DNA from: Pseudoneurospora amorphoporcata
Lineage: Eukaryota; Ascomycota; Sordariomycetes; Sordariales; Sordariaceae
Direction: 5' to 3'
Length of the DNA: 64,000 nt
NCBI GenBank assembly: GCA_033297205.1
Contig: MU859242.1
Span: 1-64,000 of the forward strand
Part shown: positions 24,188-36,692 of the stretch, piece after piece
Layout: each line of letters starts with the position of its first letter
Numbering within the stretch: the first letter of the stretch is position 1
Position numbers and translations under genes: made by a program
The notes under the pieces: model-generated
Told to the model about the DNA's origin: nothing
The model's input: only the letters and a program-made list of their open reading frames with translations
Database searches by the model: none

Positions 24188-25982
24188 ATGTCGTCCGCCC
24201 ACGAGAAGGAGACGGTTCCGACAGCGGCCCACGTCTCCGGGCTCGCTCACACTCAAGATGTCGAACGCATCGAAGCCCCCGTCACATGGAAGGCCTACCT
24301 CATCTGCGCCTTCGCCTCGTTCGGTGGTATCTTCTTCGGTTATGACTCCGGTTACATCAACGGTGTTCTCGGCTCGCAGATGTTTGTCGATGCCGTCGAA
24401 GGCGCCCACTCCGGTCTCGATGCGGTCTCAGAATCTCACCAGTCCCTCATCGTATCTATCCTGTCCTGCGGTACCTTCTTTGGTGCCCTCATTGCCGGTG
24501 ATCTCGCCGACATGATTGGCCGCAAGTGGACTGTCATTCTCGGCTGTCTCATCTATCTGATCGGTGTCGTGATCCAGATGATCACTGGTCTTGGTGATGC
24601 TCTCGGTGCTATCGTTGCTGGTCGTCTCATTGCTGGTATCGGTGTGGGTTTCGAGTCTGCCGTCGTCATTCTGTACATGTCCGAGATTGTGAGTTTTCTC
24701 CACCTAGAGCAGTTGTCTTTCAAGGGCGATTAACTAACCACATAATGTCTGTAGTGCCCTCGTAAGGTCCGTGGTGCCTTGGTCGCCGGTTACCAATTTT
24801 GCATTACCATCGGTCTCATGCTTGCTGCTTGCGTCGTTTACGGAACCAAGGATAGGACGGATAGCGGTGTTTACCGTATTCCCATCGGCGTCCAGTTCAT
24901 CTGGGCCATCATCCTTGCCAGTGGTCTTATGTGCCTTCCCGACTCCCCCCGCTACTTCGTCAAGAAGGGTAACCTCGCTGCTGCCACCAACTCTCTGTCC
25001 CGTCTTCGTGGCCAGGACCCCAATTCCGAATACATCCAGGTCGAACTTGCTGAGATCGTCGCCAACGAGGAGTACGAGCGTCAGCTTATCCCCTCCACCA
25101 CCTGGTTCGGCTCGTGGGCCAACTGCTTCAAGGGTTCTCTCTGGAAGGCTAACTCTAACCTCCGCAAGACCATCCTTGGTACCTCTCTTCAGATGATGCA
25201 GCAATGGTGAGCTTTCCCCTCCAAATGCCTTCTGAAACAGGATCGAAGAAAAGCTAACAAAAACCAGGACCGGTGTCAACTTCATCTTCTACTACTCCAC
25301 CCCCTTCCTCAAGTCCACCGGCGCCATCAAGGACGAATTCCTGATTTCCATGGTCTTCACCATCATCAACGTCTTCTCCACCCCCATCTCGTTCTGGACC
25401 GTCGAACGCTTCGGCCGCCGCACCATCCTCTTCTGGGGTGCCCTCGGTATGACAGTCTGCCAGTTCCTCGTCGCCATCATCGGTGTCACCGTCGGCTTCA
25501 ACAAGACCCACCTTGCCGCCGACGGCAAAACGTCTCTTGCCGACAACATCAACGCCGTCAACGCCCAGATTGCCTTCATCGCCATCTTCATCTTCTTCTT
25601 CGCCTCCACCTGGGGTCCCGGTGCCTGGATCTTGATCGGCGAGATCTTCCCTCTCCCCATCCGCTCGCGCGGTGTCGGTCTCTCCACCGCCTCCAACTGG
25701 CTCTGGAACACCATCATCGCCGTCATCACCCCTTACATGGTCGGCGAGAACCGCGGCAACCTCAAGTCGTCCGTCTTCTTCGTCTGGGGCGGTCTCTGCA
25801 CCTGCGCCTTTGTCTACACCTACTTCCTCGTTCCCGAGACCAAGGGTCTCTCGCTCGAGCAGGTCGACAAGATGATGGAGGAGACCACCCCCAGGACCTC
25901 GGCCAAGTGGAAGCCCACCACCACTTTCGCCCACGCCGCTGAGGAGGGCATGCTCGACGTCCCTGCTGAGAAGCAGGTTTAA
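24188..25982 (+). CDS. Major facilitator sugar (hexose) transporter
   Basis: Three exons (24188-24688, 24755-25206, 25269 minus one: 25268-25982) encode 555 residues. Introns are GTGAGT...GTAG and GTGAGC...CCAG, 66 and 61 nt. Sugar-porter signatures are in order: GGIFFGYDSGYINGVLG in helix 1, the D-x-x-G-R-K loop (DMIGRKW), the C-P-R-K-V-R-G-A loop after helix 4, LPDSPRYFVKKG before the central loop, QQWTGVNFIFYYS in helix 7, ERFGRRTILF, and the terminal VPETKGLSLEQVDKM. Twelve membrane segments are expected, with both termini cytosolic. The sequence resembles the filamentous-fungal high-affinity glucose transporter group (N. crassa HGT-1 type), but substrate and affinity cannot be read from sequence. 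The start ATG sits in a good context (CAACACCATGTCG). Codon use is strongly C-ending, typical of a highly expressed gene. Confidence 0.95.
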
Positions 25983-28741
<2,759 letters not shown>

Positions 28742-29899
28742 ATGCCTCTTCCGGCCGGAGTTTACCGCGCGGACCACGTCGGGTCCTTCCTTCGCCCCAA
28801 GGCCATCCTCGAGACCCGCGAAAAGGTTGAGAGCCAGGCCGCTACTGCTGAGGATTTGCGCAAGGTCGAGGACGAGCACATTGCTACCGTCGTCCGGGAA
28901 CAGATCGAGAACGGCCTCCAGTCCGTGACGGACGGTGAATACCGCCGCGCGTGGTTCCATATCGACTTCCTACAGCATCTGGCCGGCGTCGAGAAGCGCG
29001 GCCATGTCGCGTCCACCAACGTCACCTCGCACGGCATGACTCCTCCCCGCCTGGTCGTTGTCGGCAAGCTAGGCCACCCGAACGCGATCCAGGTCGACGA
29101 CTTCAACTACGTAAACCAGCAGATGGAGGCGGTCAAGGCCTCTTCGGGCGCCAGCAAGACCGTCACCGCCAAGGTGTGCATTCCCAGCCCAACCATGGTG
29201 TACTTCCGCGGCGGGCGCGACGCCATCGACGCCCATGCCTACCCCACGCTCGAGCCCCTCTTCGACGACATTGCCAAGGCCTACCAGGCCGAGCTCGACG
29301 ACCTGTACGCCGCCGGCTGCCGCTTCGTCCAGCTGGACGACACCAACCTGGCCTACCTCTGCGACGAGGGCATGAGCAAGGAGGCCGCCCAGCGCCACGG
29401 CAAGACCCCCGCCGAGCTGACCCAGCAGTGCGTCGACATCATCAACGCATCCATCAGCAAGCGGCCCAAGGACATGACCATCGGCATCCACCTGTGCCGC
29501 GGCAACTTCCGCTCGCAGTGGTTCGCCCAGGGCGGCTACGAGCCCGTGGCCGAGACCCTGTTCAAGGGGCTCAATGTCGATGTGTACTTCCTCGAGTTCG
29601 ACGACGCGCGATCAGGCGACTTCTCTCCTCTCCGTCACCTGCCCGAGGACAAGATTGTAGTGCTGGGCGTCATGTCGAGCAAGAAGGCCGAGCTGGACGA
29701 CAAGACCGAGATAATCAAGAGGCTGAAGGAGGCGGCAGAATACTGCCCTAGGGGCTTGGATCAGCTGTGCTTGTCGCACCAGTGCGGCTTCAGCTCGACC
29801 AAGGAAGGAAACGACTTGACGGTGGAGGAGCAGTGGGCCAAGGTGCGCCTCGAGGTCGAGATTGCGAAGGAGGTTTGGGGTGACGACCTGTCGCAGTAG
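28742..29899 (+). CDS. Stand-alone MetE C-terminal-type methyltransferase
   Basis: A single-exon gene of 385 residues in the UROD/MetE TIM-barrel superfamily. It matches only the catalytic half of cobalamin-independent methionine synthase (MetE is about 760 residues), like bacterial YxjG/YxjH and many fungal 'methionine synthase II' proteins. Zinc ligands expected for thiol activation are visible: His250 and Cys252 in GIHLCRGNFRSQW and Cys348 in LSHQCGFSS. Other landmarks are DHVGSFLRP at 11-19, SVTDGEYRR at 61-69 and FVQLDDTNLAYL near 195-206. The protein is presumably cytosolic and transfers a methyl group to or from a thiol; methyl donor and acceptor are unknown. The ATG lies in a strong context (CCAACCATGCC). 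GC-rich third positions suggest good expression. Confidence 0.92.
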   Translation: MPLPAGVYRADHVGSFLRPKAILETREKVESQAATAEDLRKVEDEHIATVVREQIENGLQSVTDGEYRRAWFHIDFLQHLAGVEKRGHVASTNVTSHGMTPPRLVVVGKLGHPNAIQVDDFNYVNQQMEAVKASSGASKTVTAKVCIPSPTMVYFRGGRDAIDAHAYPTLEPLFDDIAKAYQAELDDLYAAGCRFVQLDDTNLAYLCDEGMSKEAAQRHGKTPAELTQQCVDIINASISKRPKDMTIGIHLCRGNFRSQWFAQGGYEPVAETLFKGLNVDVYFLEFDDARSGDFSPLRHLPEDKIVVLGVMSSKKAELDDKTEIIKRLKEAAEYCPRGLDQLCLSHQCGFSSTKEGNDLTVEEQWAKVRLEVEIAKEVWGDDLSQ

Positions 29900-31206
29900 A
29901 TGCGTCTGTCTAGTTGTGGAAAGGAAATATAATAATAATAATAGAATTCAGATGCGCTGGCTACGTACGATCGGTATTTCCATATCGCCAAGATGCACAG
30001 CAGTGAATGAAGGGAAGAAGGGATGACAAAACGAATGCGTGGAGGGGCTGAGCCAGGAAACGAGCCCATCTGGGTGGTTTTCCCTCGTTGGGACCTTGAG
30101 GCCACCCACCAAGGTGCTTCAACCCAAGGTCGCTCATATCATCGGGAACTGCCCGGTGCAGCAGGCCACGCCACTCGACCACATCAACAACACCCAGGCT
30201 ATGTCCCCCTAAACACATGCCATACTACACCCAACGTGAGAAGGGCCACCTAGCGCCAGCAAGAAGTTGGGTTGGATCCCACGAAGTCTGGAAAGAGATA
30301 TATCGCGAATGGTCAGCTGGTTTTCACAGAAATAACAAAGCCTCTTCGATCAGCACCTGCTTGCAGAACCAGAAGGAGGCCCCCGCGTCGTTCGTTAAGG
30401 ACTGTTCATCCTTCGATCGTGAAGTCAGTCAATGCGTGTGTAAACCAAAAAAAAAGCCAACGCACGAAGCAGCGCAAGCAGGGGCAGTTGTCGTGTGTCA
30501 TCGCCGCCCCTTTAACGCGAAATGCCTATGCGATTTTTGACGGGCATTTGGCTTCAATGCTGTTGCACCAACGGACACACGACCGGCAACGGTTGATCAT
30601 CCCTTCGTTTGCGTTGTCCCATTACCCATAGCCGTACCTCCGAAGACCGATGGATCATTGATCATTTAGGCTTGTTTGCTTTTTCAGACAATGGAGGCAA
30701 CGGCCGGCTCCATGCCAACACACAATGAAAAACCGCCCTGGAATATCAACGGTGGCGGACGGGACAGCCCGCGTAAAGTCTAAACCTAACCCGTTGCGTT
30801 TCTTTCTTTCTCGTTCATTCCTTTCCAACTGCTCCCAACAACGTCCTGGCCGTTGGAAGGGTTGGGAAAAAAAAAAAGGAAGAGAGCAGCTTAACGGCAA
30901 AACCTGAGGATGTAAAATATCACCAAAGAAGTCGAACCAGACCAGGGCGCTAACAGGTCCGAGGGATCATTACGTTGATTCATACTGGCTACCAAGAGAT
31001 CCACTACATTCGAGCCATGAAAAAGAAGCAGCGCGCATCGTCTTTGATGTGTCCTAGGTAGACGCATAGCACCTAGGGCATTCTACATTATTGCTTTTTC
31101 TGTTGACAGTCTTCAAGCTGTCTACTTCTCTCCTCCTCGTATTCATACCACTAACAGCGATGGTCTCAACCATCAGTGGCATGAGAACCCAGAGACACTC
31201 ACCAAA
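29900..31206. other. Intergenic, no supported gene
   Basis: The 3' flank of the MetE-like gene and the upstream region of the membrane-protein gene. Open frames of 80-120 codons are mutually overlapping and without domains. An in-frame ATG at 31160 upstream of 31207 is followed by a stop. Confidence 0.5.
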
Positions 31207-32646
31207 ATGGCTTTACCCACCGATACCGACTCGGCGGTCCCCCGCCTGATCGTCACCTTCAGCGTACTGGTTTCCCTAGCCGGCATCACCCTGGGCTTCA
31301 GGTTTTACTGCAAGCACCGCTATGCCAAGCAGCTAGGGGTTGACGATCTGCTGTTGGGTCTCTCCTATGTAAGTTGTCCATGTCTTCTCACCACCATGTT
31401 GACACGCATATTCTAACATACCTGTCTCTACTCACAGCTCATCCTCACTTCCGGCGCCATCTTCACCGCCGTAGCGATCCGTCACGGCTTCGGCCAGCAC
31501 ATCTGGAACATCAAGCTTCTCAAAGATGCCATAACCTCCGCTCGAATAGTATTCACCGGCGGCGCCTTTGTCTTTTCCGGCATCGCCCTGGCCAAGACGT
31601 CCATCTGCCTCACGCTGTACAAAATCGCCCGCAAGAAGTGGCAGAGGTGGACGCTGGTGTTCATAGCGGCGTCGGTGCTGGTAACGAAGCTGTTGTCGGG
31701 CATTTTTATCTTTATTTCGTGCACGCCGGTGCAGAAGAGGTGGAATCCGCTGATCGAGGGGAAGTGCTGGGATATTAATGTGCTTTGTCGGTATTGGTCG
31801 TTTTCGGGAGGTGAGCTGCCTGGTGCTTTCTTCTACCATGCTTGGTTTCCTGACTGACTGATGGTTAGCGTGGTCGGCGGTGACGGATCTTGCTTTGGTG
31901 GTACTTCCATGGTCCATAATTTGGCATCTTCAGGTGAAGAGACTTGAAAAGATCGTGCTCGGTTTTGTCCTGAGCCTCGGGCTTCTGTAGGTCCAGTCTT
32001 TTCTGGCATTCCGGCAGTATGTATGTTTGTGATAGGGTGCTGACGAGACCATGGTGTTCAGGACCGGTATCGTTGCTGCTATCAAGACGACGTACATCAA
32101 ATCTTCGGACCTGGAGAATGATTTCACATGTTAGTTTGTCTTGATTCATGTCGGAACCGGTGATCATGACTAACCAGTCGTTGTGAGCCAGACGCGGCAG
32201 CAGATCTAGTTGTCTGGGAATCCGCCGAGCTAGGTGTCGCCATCATCGCCGTCTCGATCCCGTTTGGTCGTCTGGCGGTGCAAGACTACTTCAAGAGAAA
32301 GCGAGCACAATCCGTAGGGAACACCAATAGTCAGGTCAGCGGGACTCGGTGCACACAGCCAGACACGTCCGAGTCAACAATGGTTCGGAGGGATGGTAAT
32401 GATGCTGACGACGAGGTGCCTTTTGCCCGGCAACTAGCGAAGCCAAAAGCCATTGATGGCGCCAGATCTAGGACAGTCTCTCTGGAGCAGTTCCTGCGTG
32501 AGGCTGCAGAGATGCCGGGAGCATGGAGAGAGTCGGGCGGAATTATGCTGACGAGAGAGTTTTCGGTGGGAAGACATCGAAGAGATGTTTCCGAAGAAGA
32601 GGTGGGATTCCGGGCCTGGTCACCGCCGCCGGCATCGAATGTTTAA
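31207..32646 (+). CDS. Fungal rhodopsin-fold (SAT4/PTH11-like) integral membrane protein
   Basis: Five exons (31207-31368, 31438-31810, 31869-31986, 32062-32129, 32192-32646) give 391 residues. All introns are GT-AG, and the splice joins restore the family pattern. Helix 1 is LIVTFSVLVSLAGITLGFRFY with the following GVDDLLLGLSY. Further landmarks are RHGFGQHIW, FVFSGIALAKTSICLTLYKIA, ISCTPVQKRW, GKCWD, AVTDLALVVLPW and WESAELGVAIIAVSIP. The last helix is followed by a hydrophilic tail of about 120 residues rich in Arg, Ser and acidic residues. These proteins form a very large family in Pezizomycotina with seven membrane segments and no retinal lysine. Some members are PTH11-type receptors, but most are uncharacterised. 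No CFEM domain precedes helix 1, so a classical PTH11 receptor is unlikely. Confidence 0.9.
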
Positions 32647-32844
32647 GCAGTTGGAAAACTGGCAAGGAAAGGGTCGGAATTGGTATGGGTAGAGTGGTTG
32701 CCAACGACGGAGAAAGGTCGTCAATGTTAGTAGGTGGTACCTTACAATCTTTACCACCATGTGTTTGTTCCTGAAATTACCTACCTAAACAGCCCTTGAC
32801 AGAATTCCGGCTAGTCGACATCGTCAGGTGGAAGCGAGGAGAAA

Positions 32845-34075
32845 TTGTCGTTCCGATTCATTCTGAGCACGCATATTCTGATCATGACAAAAGGTCAGCG
32901 ATGCGAATCACCCTCGATAACCTGGGGATCAAAAAAAATCGAGCGACTTCCTTGTCCTCCGGCCTACTCGGGAAGTCATGTTGAGTCCCTTGGCTTTGTT
33001 GTCGAGAAGCTCTCGACATTGCGCCAGTTTACTGCCTGTGTTGAGGACGGGTTCCTAAGTCTCCGTTTTCCCGAATCTTACGAGTACGAATTACCTGTGT
33101 GGGCTACGCCAAATCCTCCTTCGTCCAGCCAAATTGACAGCCTGGTTTCTCAGTCTTGGGACCCTTGGCGCGATGCCAGTTCATTGAATCGCAATGGCGG
33201 GTCATTGAGTCGCAATGGGATTATTCCGTGCGGCGACACTGACTTGAAATCTGTCACAGGTCTGGTCTTCAAGTTCAACAGCACTGACCTGATATTGATC
33301 AGTCCCCATTGGTCCGAGGACATTGGGCAGTCCCGCCTGAAGAAGCGCCTAGATTACCTGCCCATTCCTCCTGGAGACAACATTGTCCACATTGGCACGC
33401 TCCGGTACTACCAGGGCGGCCGCATCTTGGTTCGCATGCGGCTCTCTGGAGACATCATTCTCAACCTCGGCAAGGATGGACCGCATGATATCCGCAAACC
33501 ATTAAGCATCATCTTGAGAGAAAAGGATTCGACTGGGGCAAAAAGAACACCAGGGGCCTGGTGTTCGGCCAGCATTATAGGGTTCGCGAAAACAACTACA
33601 TTCTTGCAACGATATCTAGGAGGTCCGAAGGGGAGCCAGCAACAGTGCGACAACCATCTAATGCTGCTGGAGACCACAATATAGACGATGTCGGCAGCTT
33701 TTTCCTACCCAAATATGCGCAAAAGCCCATTGGGCTATATTAGGACCGCCATGGTGAGTTATGCACCCCTTTCGGGCGTAACTGTAGCCCGGGTCTATTA
33801 TCTTGATGAAGGGCCCATCTCCGAGGGAACGGCCCACGCACTTTTTCGTCGCATCCATAGGCAACTGTACGAAGGTGGACTTCATACCAGTATCCGGCGC
33901 CGATAAGCGGCAGGGCCATCAGCAAGCAGAAAAGGATACTCTGATCCGTAGTAAATACAGGCCGATGCGAGGAACCGTCTTTGGTTACGCTAGCTTCGGC
34001 GAGCGGCAAATTATGATGCGGCTTCATATCGAGGTGACAGACGAGGAGATGTATCCCGGGACTGCCTCCGTGTAA
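32845..34075 (+). pseudogene. Unrecognised gene, probably disrupted by frameshifts
   Basis: Three protein-like segments follow one another in different plus-strand frames. Frame A (32845 to about 33515) includes FTACVEDGFLSLRFPESY, VTGLVFKFNSTDLILISP and NIVHIGTLRYYQGG. Frame B (about 33520-33742) includes KGFDWGKKNTRG, LVFGQHYRVRENNYILAT and VGSFFLPKYAQKPIG. Frame C (33803-34075) includes THFFVASIGNCTKVDFIPVSG, MRGTVFGYASFGERQIMM and LHIEVTDEEMYPG. The A-to-B change has no splice sites and looks like a one-base indel. The B-to-C change could be an intron (GTGAGT at 33753), although the acceptor is poor. I do not recognise the family. Frame A contains a short internal duplication (SLNRNGG, SLSRNG). 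Confidence 0.4.
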
Positions 34076-35556
34076 GAAAATGAGGTGTAGTGGCCTACTT
34101 CTCCGAGATGTTCTGGATGGCTGTGGACGAGCTCGTCTTTTCTTCTCTTGCTTGCTGCGTAGAAGGATCCCGAATTATTAGAACACTCGGACGGGCATAT
34201 GATTGACCATGTCTTGTATCATAATCTGTATTTCCGCCAGAGTCCCGTCGTTCTTGGATTTACTTGACTCTTATCTCAGCTTCCAGTTGTACCCATCGTC
34301 GAAGTATCTATCATAAACCAATCGTTATGGGGCATAGAGGAGCAAACCGATCTATAATATAATAACTGACCCTTCAAATTCCTTGTTAGTATCTCTTTAA
34401 CGGGTGGGATTCCACAAAGATATAGTGTGTTGCGCGAGTGATGAGTTCCTGGGTACCTCTGCCTGGACCTGCGGAGAAGATAAGATACCTTAACGTTAGG
34501 TTCCCGTTGTTAGGTTCCATTGGCAGCCATCTGTGGTTGACACGTGCTGAGCCAGGGGTAAAAACGTGGCGAATGGGCGGCGCGACAGATTGCTTCCTTG
34601 GACCGAGGATTGGATGGATGCTGGGATCGCTGGTGGCCTGAGCCTGGCTCGCCTGGATTGCCTGGATGTCTTGGAGACCTGGTGAAGAGATTGGGCGCTT
34701 TGATCTTTTGACTTAAGGGAGCATTAATGATGAGCTTAAGGGCATTGTTGACCGGGATGTAGCATGAGCTAGGAGTTGAGATATCCCTATTCTTGCTGTC
34801 GCCGACTCAAGGGGGGGTTTATCGGAGCCCAGGGCGCAAGTGGGACGGCTGTTGTTGCTGGACAACCCAAGAAGGCTGTCATATTCCCTTTCAGTTATAG
34901 AGATGAATGAATGATCCCATCCTCACAATGAAAGGTCTCGCGATGACGTGAAGTAAGTGGAAGAGATCAACAATGTTGGCTGACTGATAAAAGAGCGATA
35001 AGGATGTCTCTCACTGCAGTGGAGGTGGACGGGCACGAAAAGCGCAGACCAAGGCTGGCCCAAGCGCCCGAACCCAGCAAAACCAACCAATGACAAGCTC
35101 TCATACACAGAATTCCATTGAGGAAAAGGCGAGACGTAATCAAGCGTGACCAAGCCACTCCATTCCACCAATTCCTTCCATTTCGCAGACGAGACTCGGA
35201 CGCAACATCAACAAATCTGGAATCGGGAATCCGAATCTCGGCTGAATCTGCCCCAGACCCTTTCAACAAACCCAGCGTGCCAACCTTTTGCCCACACGCC
35301 GCCCGATTGCTCCTGTCCCACTTCCCGTCTTCACGACGGCAACGCCCTTTTTTTTCTTACTTCTCAACCCGGGTAGTCAGATCAACAGCCGTGCTGCGAT
35401 TGGATTGCCTCCTTCAACAACCAAAAACTTTCTGTACGTGTTCTCAGTCTGGTCCCCTCCCAGGTCCCCCTCCCCTCCCCCTCAGCCCGACCCTTCGCAC
35501 TCCGTCCGACGATAGAAGCCCCCTTCTTGGCCACGCCCCCGAGTCCCGGGCCACTG

Positions 35557-35582
35557 CAGTCCAGTCCAGTCCAGTCCAGTCC
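35557..35582. repeat. CAGTC pentanucleotide repeat
   Basis: Five tandem copies of CAGTC in the presumed leader of the SAPS gene. Confidence 0.85.
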
Positions 35583-36504
35583 CCCAGTCTAAGTCTAGTG
35601 CCGTGCCCGCCGTCGCCCTGCTCCGTTCACGACGCAGGGCAGCAGCCAGGGCTCGTCGCAGCCAAGCCCAAGCACAGCTTCCCCTCCTCTGCCCTCCCGT
35701 CCTGGTGTGGGATGCCCTGTTGCCCCCGTGCCCCCCGTCCTGCCCCCGGTCACCAATCATCACAACCACCAAGTCGACTACCACGATCACCCCTCATCAC
35801 CATCATCACCGTCTTCCCCGTCAACAATCATATCGCTTCTAGCAACTGCAGCCTTAATCTTTACCTTGGCCATCTCTCCGTGCGCACATATTGCTTGCGA
35901 ACTGGTTCGGCCGGGAAATGCAAGCTGCTCCTGCACAGGCCTTGGAAACCCAGCAACAAATGTTTGGTTTGAAGGTGCTTCTACCCTTCGACCCTCGGCG
36001 CCAAACATCGTCCCAGCCAGTCATTTCACGTGCCCCCCTGGATCTGTTCCAGCTCCCCTTCCAGCCAGTCCCTTGAGAGACTTTGTGCTGCCCCTATCCC
36101 CAAGGCCACCTGCTCCTACGCGGCTTGCCGTCACCAGCGAACCCTATTCTGCCCTATGCTCGCTCTCTTGAACCTGCTCCTCTTCCTCCTAAGCGTGGCC
36201 GGACTGGGCCAATGCTCGGCGCCCATCTTACATCATCGCTACTATCCATCTTCTACCTGGACCTCTGCTGTTCTGTCTTCGCTTCACAAGCTAACACTGT
36301 CTACTTCTTACTGCAGTCTTGAACCTTTGAGATACCCATTGCCCGATCGATTAATACGCTCATACCCCGATTCGATTCCCCCCCAGACCAAAGCCATTAG
36401 ACGAAAAATCCGAGCTAGGCTAGGCCACATCCGACCAGGACGGCCAAATAATCCGGTCAATCCGCAATTCGCATCCCAGCCGCTTTTCAACCCCGCCGCC
36501 TGGC

Positions 36505-36593
36505 GGGGGGGGGCCCGGGGGGGCGGGGGGGGGGGGGCGGGGGGGGGGGGGGGGGGGGGCNNNNNNNNNNCCCCCCCCCCCCCCCCCCCCCCC
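36505..36593. other. Poly-G, 10 Ns, poly-C: unresolved assembly gap
   Basis: An almost pure G run (36505-36559) meets ten Ns (36561-36570) and then a pure C run (36571-36593). Reads entering the gap from either side would each appear to end in G. This is what signal loss in two-colour sequencing produces, so the sequence here should not be trusted. Confidence 0.75.
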
Positions 36594-36692
36594 GAACTTG
36601 CATACAACCGTCAAAAGAGCCACCTCAATCGTGTCCGGTGTCAGCGCCCCCTCCCCGCTGGCGCCCCGACGTACTCATAACATTCGCCCAAC

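Larger units (their letters stand above)
34078..36692. other. Upstream region of the SAPS gene; C-rich leader
   Basis: The region becomes strongly C- and pyrimidine-rich from about 35250, which creates long Pro/Ser-rich open frames (up to 284 codons at 35118-35972) that I regard as spurious. It probably contains the promoter and a long 5' leader of the gene starting at 36693. A CAGTC pentamer repeat lies near 35557, and an unresolved poly-G/poly-C gap lies at 36505-36593. Confidence 0.5.

Noticed and set aside
35118..35972. 284-codon plus-strand open frame upstream of the SAPS gene
   Set aside because: Produced by a C-rich leader; low-complexity Pro/Ser/Arg content and no conserved motif.
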